Below, in pieces: positions 8,393-15,276 of a stretch of DNA of 28,424 nt. The notes below the pieces were generated by a model. It worked only from the letters and a program-made list of their open reading frames with translations, was not told where the DNA came from and searched no databases. Made by a program: the position numbers and the translations under genes. Within the stretch, counting starts at the first letter, position 1. Each line of letters begins with the position of its first letter. Origin of the DNA: a virus; IMG/VR virus record IMGVR_UViG_3300003690_000046, positions 1 through 28,424 of that record; one strand, written 5' to 3'.

Positions 8393-8422
8393 ATTATATA
8401 CTGAAACGATACGGATTGTCCA
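8393..8422 (-). promoter_or_regulatory. Sigma70-like promoter for the next early block
   Basis: TGGACA (8422-8417), an 18-bp spacer and TATAAT (8398-8393) on the minus strand, about 30 bp before the ATG at 8361, which has a good AGAGGAGGG site. It has the same -35 core and spacer length as the promoter at 9775-9804. A pair of 8-bp direct repeats overlies it. Confidence 0.75.
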
Positions 8423-8432
8423 GCAACGATAC
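8405..8432 (-). promoter_or_regulatory. Direct-repeat operator candidate (GTATCGTT x2)
   Basis: Two identical 8-bp copies (plus strand AACGATAC at 8405-8412 and 8425-8432) are spaced 20 bp start to start, near two helical turns. One lies inside the promoter spacer and one just upstream of the -35, so a protein bound to both would block or guide polymerase. Confidence 0.55.
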
Positions 8433-8442
8433 AGAATAGAGT

Positions 8443-8466
8443 GAGGCCGGGAATTACCCCGGCCTC
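8443..8466 (-). terminator. 9-bp hairpin after the SprT-like gene
   Basis: GAGGCCGGG and CCCGGCCTC (8443-8451, 8458-8466) are perfect arms with a 6-nt AT-rich loop, 13 nt past the stop. The sequence after the stem on the minus strand is ACTCTATTCT, only moderately T-rich. It lies between the gene and a new promoter, which supports a terminator role. Confidence 0.6.
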
Positions 8467-8479
8467 GGCTGGTTGTGGT

Positions 8480-9094
8480 TTATTCCACAACGGAGAATTG
8501 GTTGCCGCAGTCCTCCTTGTTGCAAGTCGCCACGACCACGGCCTTGGTCCGAAACTCGGTGCAGCCGCAGGAGTATTTGTGACTGGGACTCTTGGGCTTC
8601 GGCTCCGGTGCTTCCATCTCTACTCGAAACAGGTTGAACATTCCCACATCGGGCTGGCAATCCTTCTCGATGGACTCGGCCAGTTCCTCTCCCGCCGTGG
8701 TGTAACCATAGCCATAGGAGTCGGTCGGATCAGCACAGACCAGTCCCAGCAATTCGGCGTATTCCTTGAATACCTTGTTATGCCGACCTCCCTTGGAAAC
8801 GTCCTTGAGGTCTAGAGAATGGCACCAGAGGTGAACAACTTCATGGACAGCAAGGGCCACAATGACCTCTGGGTCTTCCTTGAGGAGTTCCGCCACGAAG
8901 CTGATTTCGTGGCATAACTGACCCTCTCTGGTCGACCACCTATTCGGAGCGAACCACCCGCCGCACCTTGCCCTTTTCCCTTTGGACTGGATGATCGGCA
9001 CCACACGGTCGCCATTTATTCCGGTGGTTTTTGCCGACCACTTCAAGACCCTTTCCAGTTCTCCCAGTGCTGGTTGTAGTGAATAGATTTTCAT
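8480..9094 (-). CDS. SprT-like zinc metallopeptidase-fold protein
   Basis: This 204-aa protein has an HEVVH zinc-binding motif (residues 84-88, Glu85 as the general base) and a third His at 105 in GGRHNKVFKEY. This is the SprT/Spartan spacing, in which the third ligand follows in a 'H...F' helix. The C-terminus ends in a zinc-ribbon-like set (Cys176, Cys178, Cys191, Cys196), also typical of SprT-like proteins. Members process DNA-protein crosslinks or other proteins on DNA; here the substrate is unknown. It starts at an ATG after GAGGGAGG, and its gene is closed by the hairpin at 8443-8466. Confidence 0.88.
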   Translation of the reverse strand: MKIYSLQPALGELERVLKWSAKTTGINGDRVVPIIQSKGKRARCGGWFAPNRWSTREGQLCHEISFVAELLKEDPEVIVALAVHEVVHLWCHSLDLKDVSKGGRHNKVFKEYAELLGLVCADPTDSYGYGYTTAGEELAESIEKDCQPDVGMFNLFRVEMEAPEPKPKSPSHKYSCGCTEFRTKAVVVATCNKEDCGNQFSVVE

Positions 9095-9136
9095 CCGTAC
9101 CTCCCTCGATTAGCTTCCGCCGACTCTAGGAGTTTC

Positions 9137-9157
9137 GGCTGGGGAGCCACCCCAGCC
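9137..9157 (-). terminator. 8-bp hairpin downstream of the 127-aa gene
   Basis: GGCTGGGG and CCCCAGCC (9137-9144 and 9150-9157) form a perfect 8-bp stem with a 5-nt loop in the 78-bp gap between two genes. No T-tract follows, so it may act as an attenuator or RNA stabiliser. Confidence 0.45.
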
Positions 9158-9172
9158 ATCATCAGGGCGGGA

Positions 9173-9556
9173 TTATTTCCGTTCGTAAGCGCGGATTATG
9201 CTCTCCGATGGAGCGACCCTCTCCTTCCCTTTGGAGTCCCTAAGAAGGATGTCCATTTTCGGGCGATTGGGCAACCAACCGATGACGGTCATCTCTCCTT
9301 GTCTGCCATAGTCGAATGTGGCATCGAGCATATCAGGCGGGAGTGATGTGTAGGACAGTGCAGCATATTCTCGATAGTCTTTGTGGGCCTTGGTTTCTCC
9401 ACCTGAGAAGGTGAGCCTCACCTTCATTACGAATTCCAAGTCCTCAAACTTCCCGCCAACGAGGGCTACGTCGAACCCTGAATCCTTTAATGCCTCCCGG
9501 AGTGCTTCCTCAACTGTGACTCCCAATTCCTTGCAGACCTTCTTGTCAAAACCCAC
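9173..9556 (-). CDS. Conserved-type phage protein of unknown function
   Basis: This 127-aa protein starts at a GTG with AGGAGAAAGGA upstream. After a helical N-terminus and the strand-rich KVRLTFSGG, it has HKDYREYAALSYTSLPPDMLDATFDYGRQGEMTVIGWLPNRPKMDILLRDSKGK. This pattern, a short helix then 'f.y.g....v.Gl.prrpk..vl.....gk', recurs in small phage proteins of unknown role. Confidence 0.7.
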   Translation of the reverse strand: MGFDKKVCKELGVTVEEALREALKDSGFDVALVGGKFEDLEFVMKVRLTFSGGETKAHKDYREYAALSYTSLPPDMLDATFDYGRQGEMTVIGWLPNRPKMDILLRDSKGKERVAPSESIIRAYERK

Positions 9557-9566
9557 GTCCTTTCTC

Positions 9567-9629
9567 CTAATATCCGAATTCTTCCAAAGTTGCCAGGTCG
9601 CCCAGGTCCGCGTCGGTCAAGTTGTCCAT
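9567..9629 (-). CDS. Possible 20-residue acidic peptide
   Basis: An ATG preceded by AGGAGGGATGAG, as good as any ribosome-binding site in the window, opens a 20-codon frame ending TAG at 9567. The product is strongly acidic (DNLTDADLGDLATLEEFGY). It fills the gap between two genes and precedes the AGGAG of the next. It could be a real micro-protein or a leader peptide controlling the following gene. Confidence 0.5.
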   Translation of the reverse strand: MDNLTDADLGDLATLEEFGY

Positions 9630-9639
9630 CTCATCCCTC

Positions 9640-9768
9640 CTAATAAATCCGGCCCTTGAAGTGGCACTCCACGCAGACCCCCATCTGGCTGGTGGTCCTG
9701 GCTGGTCCGACCGGCATCCAATTGTGCCGGTGCTTGAGTACCCCCAGAGCCTGTAGAAGTTTTACCAT
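9640..9768 (-). CDS. Small CxxC protein from a probably leaderless mRNA (42 aa)
   Basis: The chosen ATG lies seven bases after a perfect TATAAT, so the transcript would begin at or near the start codon. The frame is open to 9837, but the longer version would run through the promoter and is AT-rich, non-genic sequence. The product is basic, begins MVKLLQALGVLKHRHNW and ends with a CVECHFKG pair, a short zinc-knuckle candidate. First gene of the early block. Function unknown. Confidence 0.6.
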   Translation of the reverse strand: MVKLLQALGVLKHRHNWMPVGPARTTSQMGVCVECHFKGRIY

Positions 9769-9774
9769 GTATAC

Positions 9775-9804
9775 ATTATATACCCTTGCAATATAAAAAG
9801 TCCA
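9775..9804 (-). promoter_or_regulatory. Sigma70-like promoter for a leaderless gene
   Basis: The minus strand has TGGACT at 9804-9799, an 18-bp spacer and TATAAT at 9780-9775. The start point would fall about seven bases on, at or next to the A of the ATG at 9768, and there is no Shine-Dalgarno before it. The layout is the same as the promoter at 8393-8422. Confidence 0.7.
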
Positions 9805-9837
9805 GTGGGTATATAGGATTTGGCAGGGGAATAGCAA

Positions 9838-9870
9838 CGGCCCCGGCGGGAGGGAACCACGCCGGGGCCG
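9838..9870 (-). terminator. 11-bp GC hairpin at the end of the late operon
   Basis: CGGCCCCGGCG and CGCCGGGGCCG are perfect inverted arms (9838-9848, 9860-9870) with an 11-nt loop. The hairpin is 37 nt past the last late gene and in front of the next promoter. No clear T-tract follows on the minus strand (TTGCTATT), so termination may need a factor, but the position makes an end-of-operon role likely. Confidence 0.65.
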
Positions 9871-9875
9871 CTACA

Positions 9876-9887
9876 AAAGGAGGTGAT
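9876..9887 (+). other. Extended Shine-Dalgarno / 16S 3'-end mirror sequence
   Basis: The plus strand reads AAAGGAGGTGAT, a full-length complement of the bacterial 16S rRNA 3' end, followed at 9893 by ATG and a five-codon frame ending TAG at 9908-9910. On the minus strand, where all genes lie, the same bases read ATCACCTCCTTT, a copy of the 16S 3' end itself, just after the last late gene. It is the only strong plus-strand translation signal I noticed. Confidence 0.6.
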
Positions 9888-9906
9888 GAGAGATGATAAA
9901 TACTAG

Positions 9907-10143
9907 CTAGGTATTGGCGTGGTCCTCCAGGTGCCGGACCAAGCTGCTGCGGAGTTCTCGAACGTCGGTCTTGACTTCCCCGATGTCGTCCCGGAGCGCG
10001 TCCAGCTTGGTGACCACGACCTGGTAGCGGTCAGCCTGACCATTGCCGTGGCGGCAGCTGATTATCGCCCAGGCCACGACGACGACCAGGACGCCGATGG
10101 GGCCGACTATCTCGGCCAGTTCTCCGAGGTTCTCCACTATCAC
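9907..10143 (-). CDS. Holin-like single-pass membrane protein
   Basis: This 78-aa protein has one membrane segment (about residues 13-31, GPIGVLVVVVAWAIISC) and a charged coiled-coil C-terminal half (TKLDALRDDIGEVKTDVRELRSSL). This is the layout of XhlA-type hemolysin/holin accessory proteins. It is the last gene of the late operon, right before a strong hairpin, where lysis genes often lie, but no endolysin is adjacent. Confidence 0.7.
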   Translation of the reverse strand: MIVENLGELAEIVGPIGVLVVVVAWAIISCRHGNGQADRYQVVVTKLDALRDDIGEVKTDVRELRSSLVRHLEDHANT

Positions 10144-10370
10144 AGCCCCCGCTCTAGCCGTAATAGCTCCCGTAGCTCGCTATCAGTGATGGAGTCGTCC
10201 TCCAGCCTCGCCGTGAGCTCGGTCTGCCGTGATGCCAGTAAGGCCCGGTTCGATATTCTCACCGCGTCCTCAGCATCCGCGATATCCTGGGCGGCTTCCT
10301 CCGCCGCGGTGAACTCCACATCGATCTGCTCTTGGCGTTCGGCGTCCCAGATTGTGTGGTGTCTAGGCAT
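10140..10370 (-). CDS. Small helical tail accessory protein
   Basis: This 76-aa acidic, alpha-helical protein contains WDAERQEQIDVEFTAAEEAAQDI and LEDDSITDSELRELLRLE. Small proteins with a 'd.....t..E...l' layout follow tail fibre genes and may serve as fibre chaperones or accessory factors. It overlaps both neighbours. Function is inferred from place only. Confidence 0.65.
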   Translation of the reverse strand: MPRHHTIWDAERQEQIDVEFTAAEEAAQDIADAEDAVRISNRALLASRQTELTARLEDDSITDSELRELLRLERGL

Positions 10371-11382
10371 GAGCTAGTCCATACACGGTGACCCTCCCAG
10401 TGATATTCCCAGAGGATGGCAAGATTTGGACTCTATCAACCGTAATGACGGCGCGGCGCCGCGCTACGACCGCCCCACCGCATATCTCGTTACCTGCCGT
10501 CATGTAGACCACAGTCCCCGTAACATACGGCTGTGAGGTAGCATCGCCCGGCTGTGGGAGCCACAACTCCGCACCAAGGCCCTCTCCGGTGGCGCTCCCC
10601 TGGCCCTCGGTATCAGTTACCAGAGTAATCGACGAATGAGCATTATCTACGCCGCCTGCCCATTGGGAGGTGTTTTCTTTTAGAGCCTCCACGATAAAGG
10701 CATAATCTGACGCCCCGCTATCGATGCCGCTAGAATCGCCCAGCCTCAATTCCATCGACACGCCATCCACCGAAACCACCATATCTGCTACCGCAATCAG
10801 ATAGGTGTCATAGGTAGAGTTCAATCCGGTGATAGTCACGCTGGACGCGCCACTGGCGACTCCCGTACCTATCAGTACCATGCTCCCCCCACCAGCGGCA
10901 GCAGCCCACTTTAACCCCGTTCCCTCACCGGAGTCGGCGGTCAGGACCTGGTCGTTGCTCCCCACCGCCAACATGCTCGGAACTCCGGAACCATCCCCAG
11001 CCATCAGGTGACCTTTAGTTGCCATCGTGGCCGTCACCGCAACGGCTGATGTGCTGTTTCCGACGAGGATGCCGTTAGCCGTGAAAGTGGTGGCCCCGGT
11101 CCCACCGTTGCCCACCGGCAATGTGCCGCTGACTCCGGTCGCCAGGGCGACCTCGTTCCATGCCGGGATATTGCTCGTTCCAGTATTCGCCAGGTATTGA
11201 GTGGATGTCGTACTCTTGGCTAACCTCGCCGGCGTGTTGGCTCCGCTTGCGTAGATTATATCTCCCGCCGTGGTCATCACCGCCGGAGCGGTGACATTGA
11301 GATTGTCCCGGAGATGTGTGTTCAAATCTCCGGCCAAAACGACGTACCCACTCACCCAAGTTTTCGGACTCGTCCAGGCCAT
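10363..11382 (-). CDS. Tail fibre / receptor-binding candidate
   Basis: This 339-aa protein has a ribosome-binding site GGATAGGAG before the ATG. The N-terminus (MAWTSPKTWVSGYVVLAGDLN.HLRDNL) is the typical start of siphovirus tail fibre or minor tail proteins. Residues about 85-110 contain GTLPVGNGGTGATTFTANG, the collar repeat seen in phage fibres, and then LTADSGEGTGLKW. The C-terminal half is Ser/Gly/Thr-rich beta structure, the likely receptor-contact part. It overlaps the next gene by eight bases. Confidence 0.85.
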   Translation of the reverse strand: MAWTSPKTWVSGYVVLAGDLNTHLRDNLNVTAPAVMTTAGDIIYASGANTPARLAKSTTSTQYLANTGTSNIPAWNEVALATGVSGTLPVGNGGTGATTFTANGILVGNSTSAVAVTATMATKGHLMAGDGSGVPSMLAVGSNDQVLTADSGEGTGLKWAAAAGGGSMVLIGTGVASGASSVTITGLNSTYDTYLIAVADMVVSVDGVSMELRLGDSSGIDSGASDYAFIVEALKENTSQWAGGVDNAHSSITLVTDTEGQGSATGEGLGAELWLPQPGDATSQPYVTGTVVYMTAGNEICGGAVVARRRAVITVDRVQILPSSGNITGRVTVYGLAHA

Positions 11383-11383
11383 T

Positions 11384-11812
11384 TTAGGCTCCTATCCCGT
11401 GGTCGGTGTTTTCTTGTTTGAGAGTTGCCACGGTCTCCCCTGGCGACCAGTTACGGTTGACCGCCTGGGACGGGTTGCGTCCGTTCCAGGGCCGCTTCAA
11501 TAACTCGGTCTCGATGGCCTTCCGATTAGTCGGGACGGTTATCCGCAACCATTTCCCGGCGTTGTCGGCGTTCCCGCATATGGGGCACATATAAACCAAT
11601 TCGTCCAAGTTGACGATCAGGGCATCATTGCATCCCTGGCAGTTCACGAGCCATGTGCCATGATTGATCTGGGCCGCGACCTCTCCGGAGGTATTGCCGG
11701 CGGTCGGCTCCGACAGTGAGCCGAATCCCATCCTCATATACATGCGCCGAACCATCGTTAGGTAAGGCTCCTCCTGGAGGTCGTTGTGTTGGACGATGTA
11801 GTCGTCGGCCAT
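11384..11812 (-). CDS. Tail-tip-region zinc-ribbon protein
   Basis: The 142-aa protein starts at an ATG that shares a base with the upstream TGA. Two Cys pairs, CQGC (near 57-60) and CPIC (near 75-78), form a probable zinc ribbon, followed by a basic region and KRPWNGRNPSQAVNRNW. Similar short zinc-ribbon proteins appear beside tail tip genes in some siphophages. No enzymatic motif is seen. A longer version starting at 11863 is possible but would overlap the previous gene by 52 bases. Confidence 0.7.
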   Translation of the reverse strand: MADDYIVQHNDLQEEPYLTMVRRMYMRMGFGSLSEPTAGNTSGEVAAQINHGTWLVNCQGCNDALIVNLDELVYMCPICGNADNAGKWLRITVPTNRKAIETELLKRPWNGRNPSQAVNRNWSPGETVATLKQENTDHGIGA

Positions 11813-13344
11813 CAGTACGCCAGCCTTGTCGAGGTTCCCAGCGCCGAGGTATTCAAGACCCAAAAATCGCTGAACTGGACGGCATCCGAGAGGAGGTATG
11901 TAACTTTGTGGAGTCGGTTGGCGCTGATCTGGTGGCGCACCGCCTCGATGAAGAAGTCACGGTCGATGCTCAAGTCGGCGTTATTCTCAGCCACGACCGT
12001 CACCCGTTCCGATATGTCCCGGTCCAGCATCTCGTTGATGGAGTTGGTATCCTTATTTGCGAAATATGTCATCCTTAAAACGGCGGTCGGGTCTTTGTAG
12101 ATTGAGAGATTAAAGTCGGCCCAATCGAGGGCTTCGCCCGTATCCGGAATAAATTTTGTCTTGCTAGGCCACGTACGTTTTCCGAATGCGGTCTGGCTGG
12201 TCGCGTCCTCCTGTTTGATGGAGGCCGGGTCGTCTGCCGTGATGGCCGTTCCTCTGGCCTGGAGTTTGGTGATGTAGGCGGTGGCCGAGGTATTATTGGT
12301 CAGGGTGATGTCCATCGTTTCGGAGGACTTGGATACTGCGATCCCGATGTCCGAGGTCACGTTAGTCCCGGAGCCATCCGCCGCCGTATTCGCCAGCATG
12401 TCCGTCGTTGACGCCGTAGTCGTCCAGGCGGCGACTCCTCTGGCAGAGTTAGCTGATGCCGAGGTGGGATAACGGGCAATATACGTCCGGGCTACGCCGG
12501 GAGCGATGGACGGGGAACTGGCGCCGGTCTCGGATAATGTCCAAAGGACTGCGAGGCTGGCCGTCGTCCACGTCTGGAGATCGGTCGAAAACTGATTAAA
12601 AATGTGTGGTAACGGATCATCCATAGTGAGGCCGGAATATACCCTCGCGGCTCCGGAGGCGTCCGAATAGGTCGCCTGAGAAGTCAGACCCACGCCAGCT
12701 AACCTATGATGCCGGTTGTCGAATACGATCTTCCCGTCCTTCCCTTCCCGGATAAACCCTCCCTCGGTGGACTCAATTTCCCCTAGGGCCGGGACGGCGT
12801 AGGACTGACTTTTCCAATAACGAGAAATAGTCGTCTTCCCAGTATCAAGCGTCCGGTAGCTACTCCCACTTCCCCATCCAGCCGCGTCCAGAATGTCGTC
12901 CACGACCTGGTCGGTCCTCTGGGAGGTCACCATCGCCACCTCGATCTGGTCGAGGTTGATCTGGCCCAATGGCCCGGTCGCTTCCAATATCGCCGTGGCA
13001 TCCCCTCCGAGGAATACTTGCGGCGTGATCCGGGTCAGGTATCCTTGCCATATAGCCTGGTCGGACTGGGTGGTCGATGTCCCCAAGAGTCGGACGGGAC
13101 GGCCTGGGAGGATGTTGCCGTAAATGGGCGAGTCGGAATTGAACTGGTTATAGTCCCCGGACCTGTTGTCCAGGGTCGCCCGGAGACTTCCGCTTTTTGA
13201 GCGTCCCGTCAACTGGCTGGCCCGGTCGCGACCGAATGAGCATGTGATACCGCGGACCCGGCCCATGTCTATATCCTCGCCGGTGTCGCCCCAATCGCCG
13301 TCGTTGTTCCAATCCACCTGGAGCTTGTACGTTGCAACGACCAT
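11812..13344 (-). CDS. Baseplate / distal tail protein
   Basis: This 510-aa protein follows the tape measure. The N-terminal domain (YKLQVDWNNDGDW...GRVRGITCSFGRDRASQLTGRS) resembles phage tail proteins that begin with a 'DWNNDG.ftg.gDd.t..v' strand and continue with GRPVRLLG...IWQGYLTRI, a distal-tail/hub-like beta-sandwich. The middle (about 250-390) is Ser/Thr-rich, possibly a carbohydrate-contacting or linker domain. It overlaps neighbouring genes by one base at each end. The exact position in the tail tip is unknown. Confidence 0.8.
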   Translation of the reverse strand: MVVATYKLQVDWNNDGDWGDTGEDIDMGRVRGITCSFGRDRASQLTGRSKSGSLRATLDNRSGDYNQFNSDSPIYGNILPGRPVRLLGTSTTQSDQAIWQGYLTRITPQVFLGGDATAILEATGPLGQINLDQIEVAMVTSQRTDQVVDDILDAAGWGSGSSYRTLDTGKTTISRYWKSQSYAVPALGEIESTEGGFIREGKDGKIVFDNRHHRLAGVGLTSQATYSDASGAARVYSGLTMDDPLPHIFNQFSTDLQTWTTASLAVLWTLSETGASSPSIAPGVARTYIARYPTSASANSARGVAAWTTTASTTDMLANTAADGSGTNVTSDIGIAVSKSSETMDITLTNNTSATAYITKLQARGTAITADDPASIKQEDATSQTAFGKRTWPSKTKFIPDTGEALDWADFNLSIYKDPTAVLRMTYFANKDTNSINEMLDRDISERVTVVAENNADLSIDRDFFIEAVRHQISANRLHKVTYLLSDAVQFSDFWVLNTSALGTSTRLAY

Positions 13345-15161
13345 TATGCTCTCGACAGTACGCCGGAGAAGCCACCGCCCAGGACGGCGTCCCGTATGAC
13401 CGAGGTGACCTTCTCCTCAAAATCGTCCATCCCGTTGATGTCCCCGTTGATTACCAGGTTGATCGTCATGCCACTGCCGCCAGCGGCTCCGGCAACCCGT
13501 GGCAGAATTGTGCCGGAGGTCCGCGGGACAAATAACTCCGGGCGGCGTTCCCCAACTATAACAGGTTGGCCGGCGGTTACCGGTCCGCCATGCTCCCGGC
13601 CTTGTATTAAGCCACCCACAAATCCTACCGCGCCGCCGACCTTACTCGCGGCGTCCATCACTTTTTGAATCAAGCGCATGATGGAATCAATGGAACTCCT
13701 GAACACCTCCGTGACCCGTTTCCAGATGTCCTTCGCCACATCGACGATCTTTCCCCAATGTCGTGCTACCAGTATGGCGATCCCAACCGGGGGGAACATA
13801 ATTAGCAGGACCGCGGCCATGCCGTCAATGAAATGGGCCTTGATGAACTCCCACGTTTTTTTGAAGAACTCCGTGATGGCTCCCCAGATTGACAGGGCTT
13901 TCTCTTTTATCGTGTCCCAGTTTTTCCAGAGGAGTACACCGACGGCGATCACGGCGGCGATGGCGAGGAGGATCACGCCGGCGGGAACGCCCATCGCTGC
14001 CATCATCGCCAGCCGCATAAGCCGGAGGGCCTTTGTGGCGATACCCATGCTCAGTTTCATGGCAGGACCGAACCCCGCAATCACCGGACCCGCCGCCATC
14101 ATGATGGGCGCAATCCCAGACATTTTCTCCAGGAGCGCCCCGTTTTGGAAGACCACATCCGAGAGGGCCGATTGAAGCTCCTCCATCCGGGTCTTAGTGC
14201 TGCCGAATGCCTCCGCGTCGTCGGCCATCACGCCGCCCAATCCCTCTAACGATTCCCGGTATTTCTCGGTTTCTTCGCGGGTAAGGCCCAACTGCCTCAT
14301 GATTGGATCAAGGCCGCCCTTTGACAGTTCCTCCAGGAGCTGATTTTGCCCCTTAATCGTCTTGTTGTTAAGGGCCACCTCCTCGTTGTATTCCGCCTGG
14401 GTGATCTTGCCATCGGCCAGAGCTTGGTCCAGTTTGCCGATGGCTTCCTGAGATTTCAGGATTTTCTTGGAGGCGCGGTCCATCCCGCTTTCGATATCCG
14501 CAATTGCCTCGCGGAACTGGCTCATCGCGGCCCTCGAAGTGATCCCCTTCCCCTCCAATGCCGCCATAGCCACAGCGGCATCATCAACCGAGATGCCCAT
14601 ATCGCTCATCTCCGGCGCGAGACGTTCCACGAACTTCAAAAACTCGCCCACATTCCCGGAGGTCTCGCGTGTAATCAGGCCGAATGCGCCCAGCAATTCC
14701 CCTTCTTCTCCGGCAGAAACGCCCACCGATTTCAAGGCCGCGGCGCTCTTGGATAACTGCTCCGAGCTTAGCCCGGTTGCATCACCGACCATATCCCAGA
14801 AAGTCGCGTACTCTTTAAGGGCCTCGGCGGATTCCAGTCCTTGCTTGGACCCTTGCGCCATCAGCCCAAGGGCTTCATCCAGCGGGAAGGTCGCATTGCT
14901 CAAGCTGGTCGCCATATCCCGGATTGCGTCTTCGCTCATCCCGGTGGCGTTGGTCAATTTGCGGGTTGCCTCGGTTAACGGTGCTTGCTTCCGGGCCAAT
15001 GCCTCGATGCCGGTTCCCATGACCACCATGCCGGCACCAACCTTCTTCGCATGTTTGGACATGGCACCGGTGGCCTTGCCAAATGAAGTCTGGAGCTTGC
15101 CCATCTCCGCCTTCGCCTTGCCGGCATCAGCGGTTATTTCTATTTCGACCTTATTGGCCAT
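13344..15161 (-). CDS. Tape measure protein
   Basis: This 605-aa protein sets tail length and is short for the class. The N-terminus (VEIEITADAGKAKAEMGKLQTSF) is typical, followed by TP901-type helical repeats (TNATGMSEDAI, DATGLSSEQL, AALEGKGITSRAAMSQF). A coiled coil is around 225-275, and there are hydrophobic membrane-like stretches in about 355-415 and 440-465. A C-terminal motif HGGPVTAGQPVIVGERRPELF near residue 525 is common in siphovirus tape measures. At roughly 0.15 nm per residue the tail would be about 90 nm. It overlaps the gpT-like ORF by 11 bases and ends on the next gene's A. Confidence 0.93.
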   Translation of the reverse strand: MANKVEIEITADAGKAKAEMGKLQTSFGKATGAMSKHAKKVGAGMVVMGTGIEALARKQAPLTEATRKLTNATGMSEDAIRDMATSLSNATFPLDEALGLMAQGSKQGLESAEALKEYATFWDMVGDATGLSSEQLSKSAAALKSVGVSAGEEGELLGAFGLITRETSGNVGEFLKFVERLAPEMSDMGISVDDAAVAMAALEGKGITSRAAMSQFREAIADIESGMDRASKKILKSQEAIGKLDQALADGKITQAEYNEEVALNNKTIKGQNQLLEELSKGGLDPIMRQLGLTREETEKYRESLEGLGGVMADDAEAFGSTKTRMEELQSALSDVVFQNGALLEKMSGIAPIMMAAGPVIAGFGPAMKLSMGIATKALRLMRLAMMAAMGVPAGVILLAIAAVIAVGVLLWKNWDTIKEKALSIWGAITEFFKKTWEFIKAHFIDGMAAVLLIMFPPVGIAILVARHWGKIVDVAKDIWKRVTEVFRSSIDSIMRLIQKVMDAASKVGGAVGFVGGLIQGREHGGPVTAGQPVIVGERRPELFVPRTSGTILPRVAGAAGGSGMTINLVINGDINGMDDFEEKVTSVIRDAVLGGGFSGVLSRA

Positions 15162-15276
15162 CGTTCTCCGGTTCAGCTATAGCTAGGATTGCCAGCATGG
15201 GCAATAACAGGTCCGCCGGTTCCGCTAATATCTCTGATGGTAATTTCCCATACCGCTGGCAGAGTCCGTCTATCAA
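15151..15276 (-). CDS. gpT-like second tail chaperone ORF, TTG start or -1 frameshift product
   Basis: In the -1 frame relative to the gpG-like gene, 41 codons run from a TTG overlapping its TGA to a TAA inside the tape measure start. The sequence LCQRYGKLPSEILAEPADLL matches the 'lc..fg.lPs.lla......' segment typical of the T part of G-T chaperones. In lambda it is made by a programmed -1 frameshift. Here I see no X-XXY-YYZ heptamer in the overlap, so TTGA-coupled restart seems more likely, as at 19687. Confidence 0.65.
   Translation of the reverse strand: MIDGLCQRYGKLPSEILAEPADLLLPMLAILAIAEPENDGQ

Noticed and set aside
9838-9870. attP-type core or origin for the hairpin at the late-operon end
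   Set aside because: There is no integrase in view and the hairpin is fully explained as an end-of-operon structure.
14467-15186. 239-aa plus-strand ORF
   Set aside because: It is the mirror of the tape measure gene; the Ser/Ala/Pro-rich composition is typical of antisense frames.
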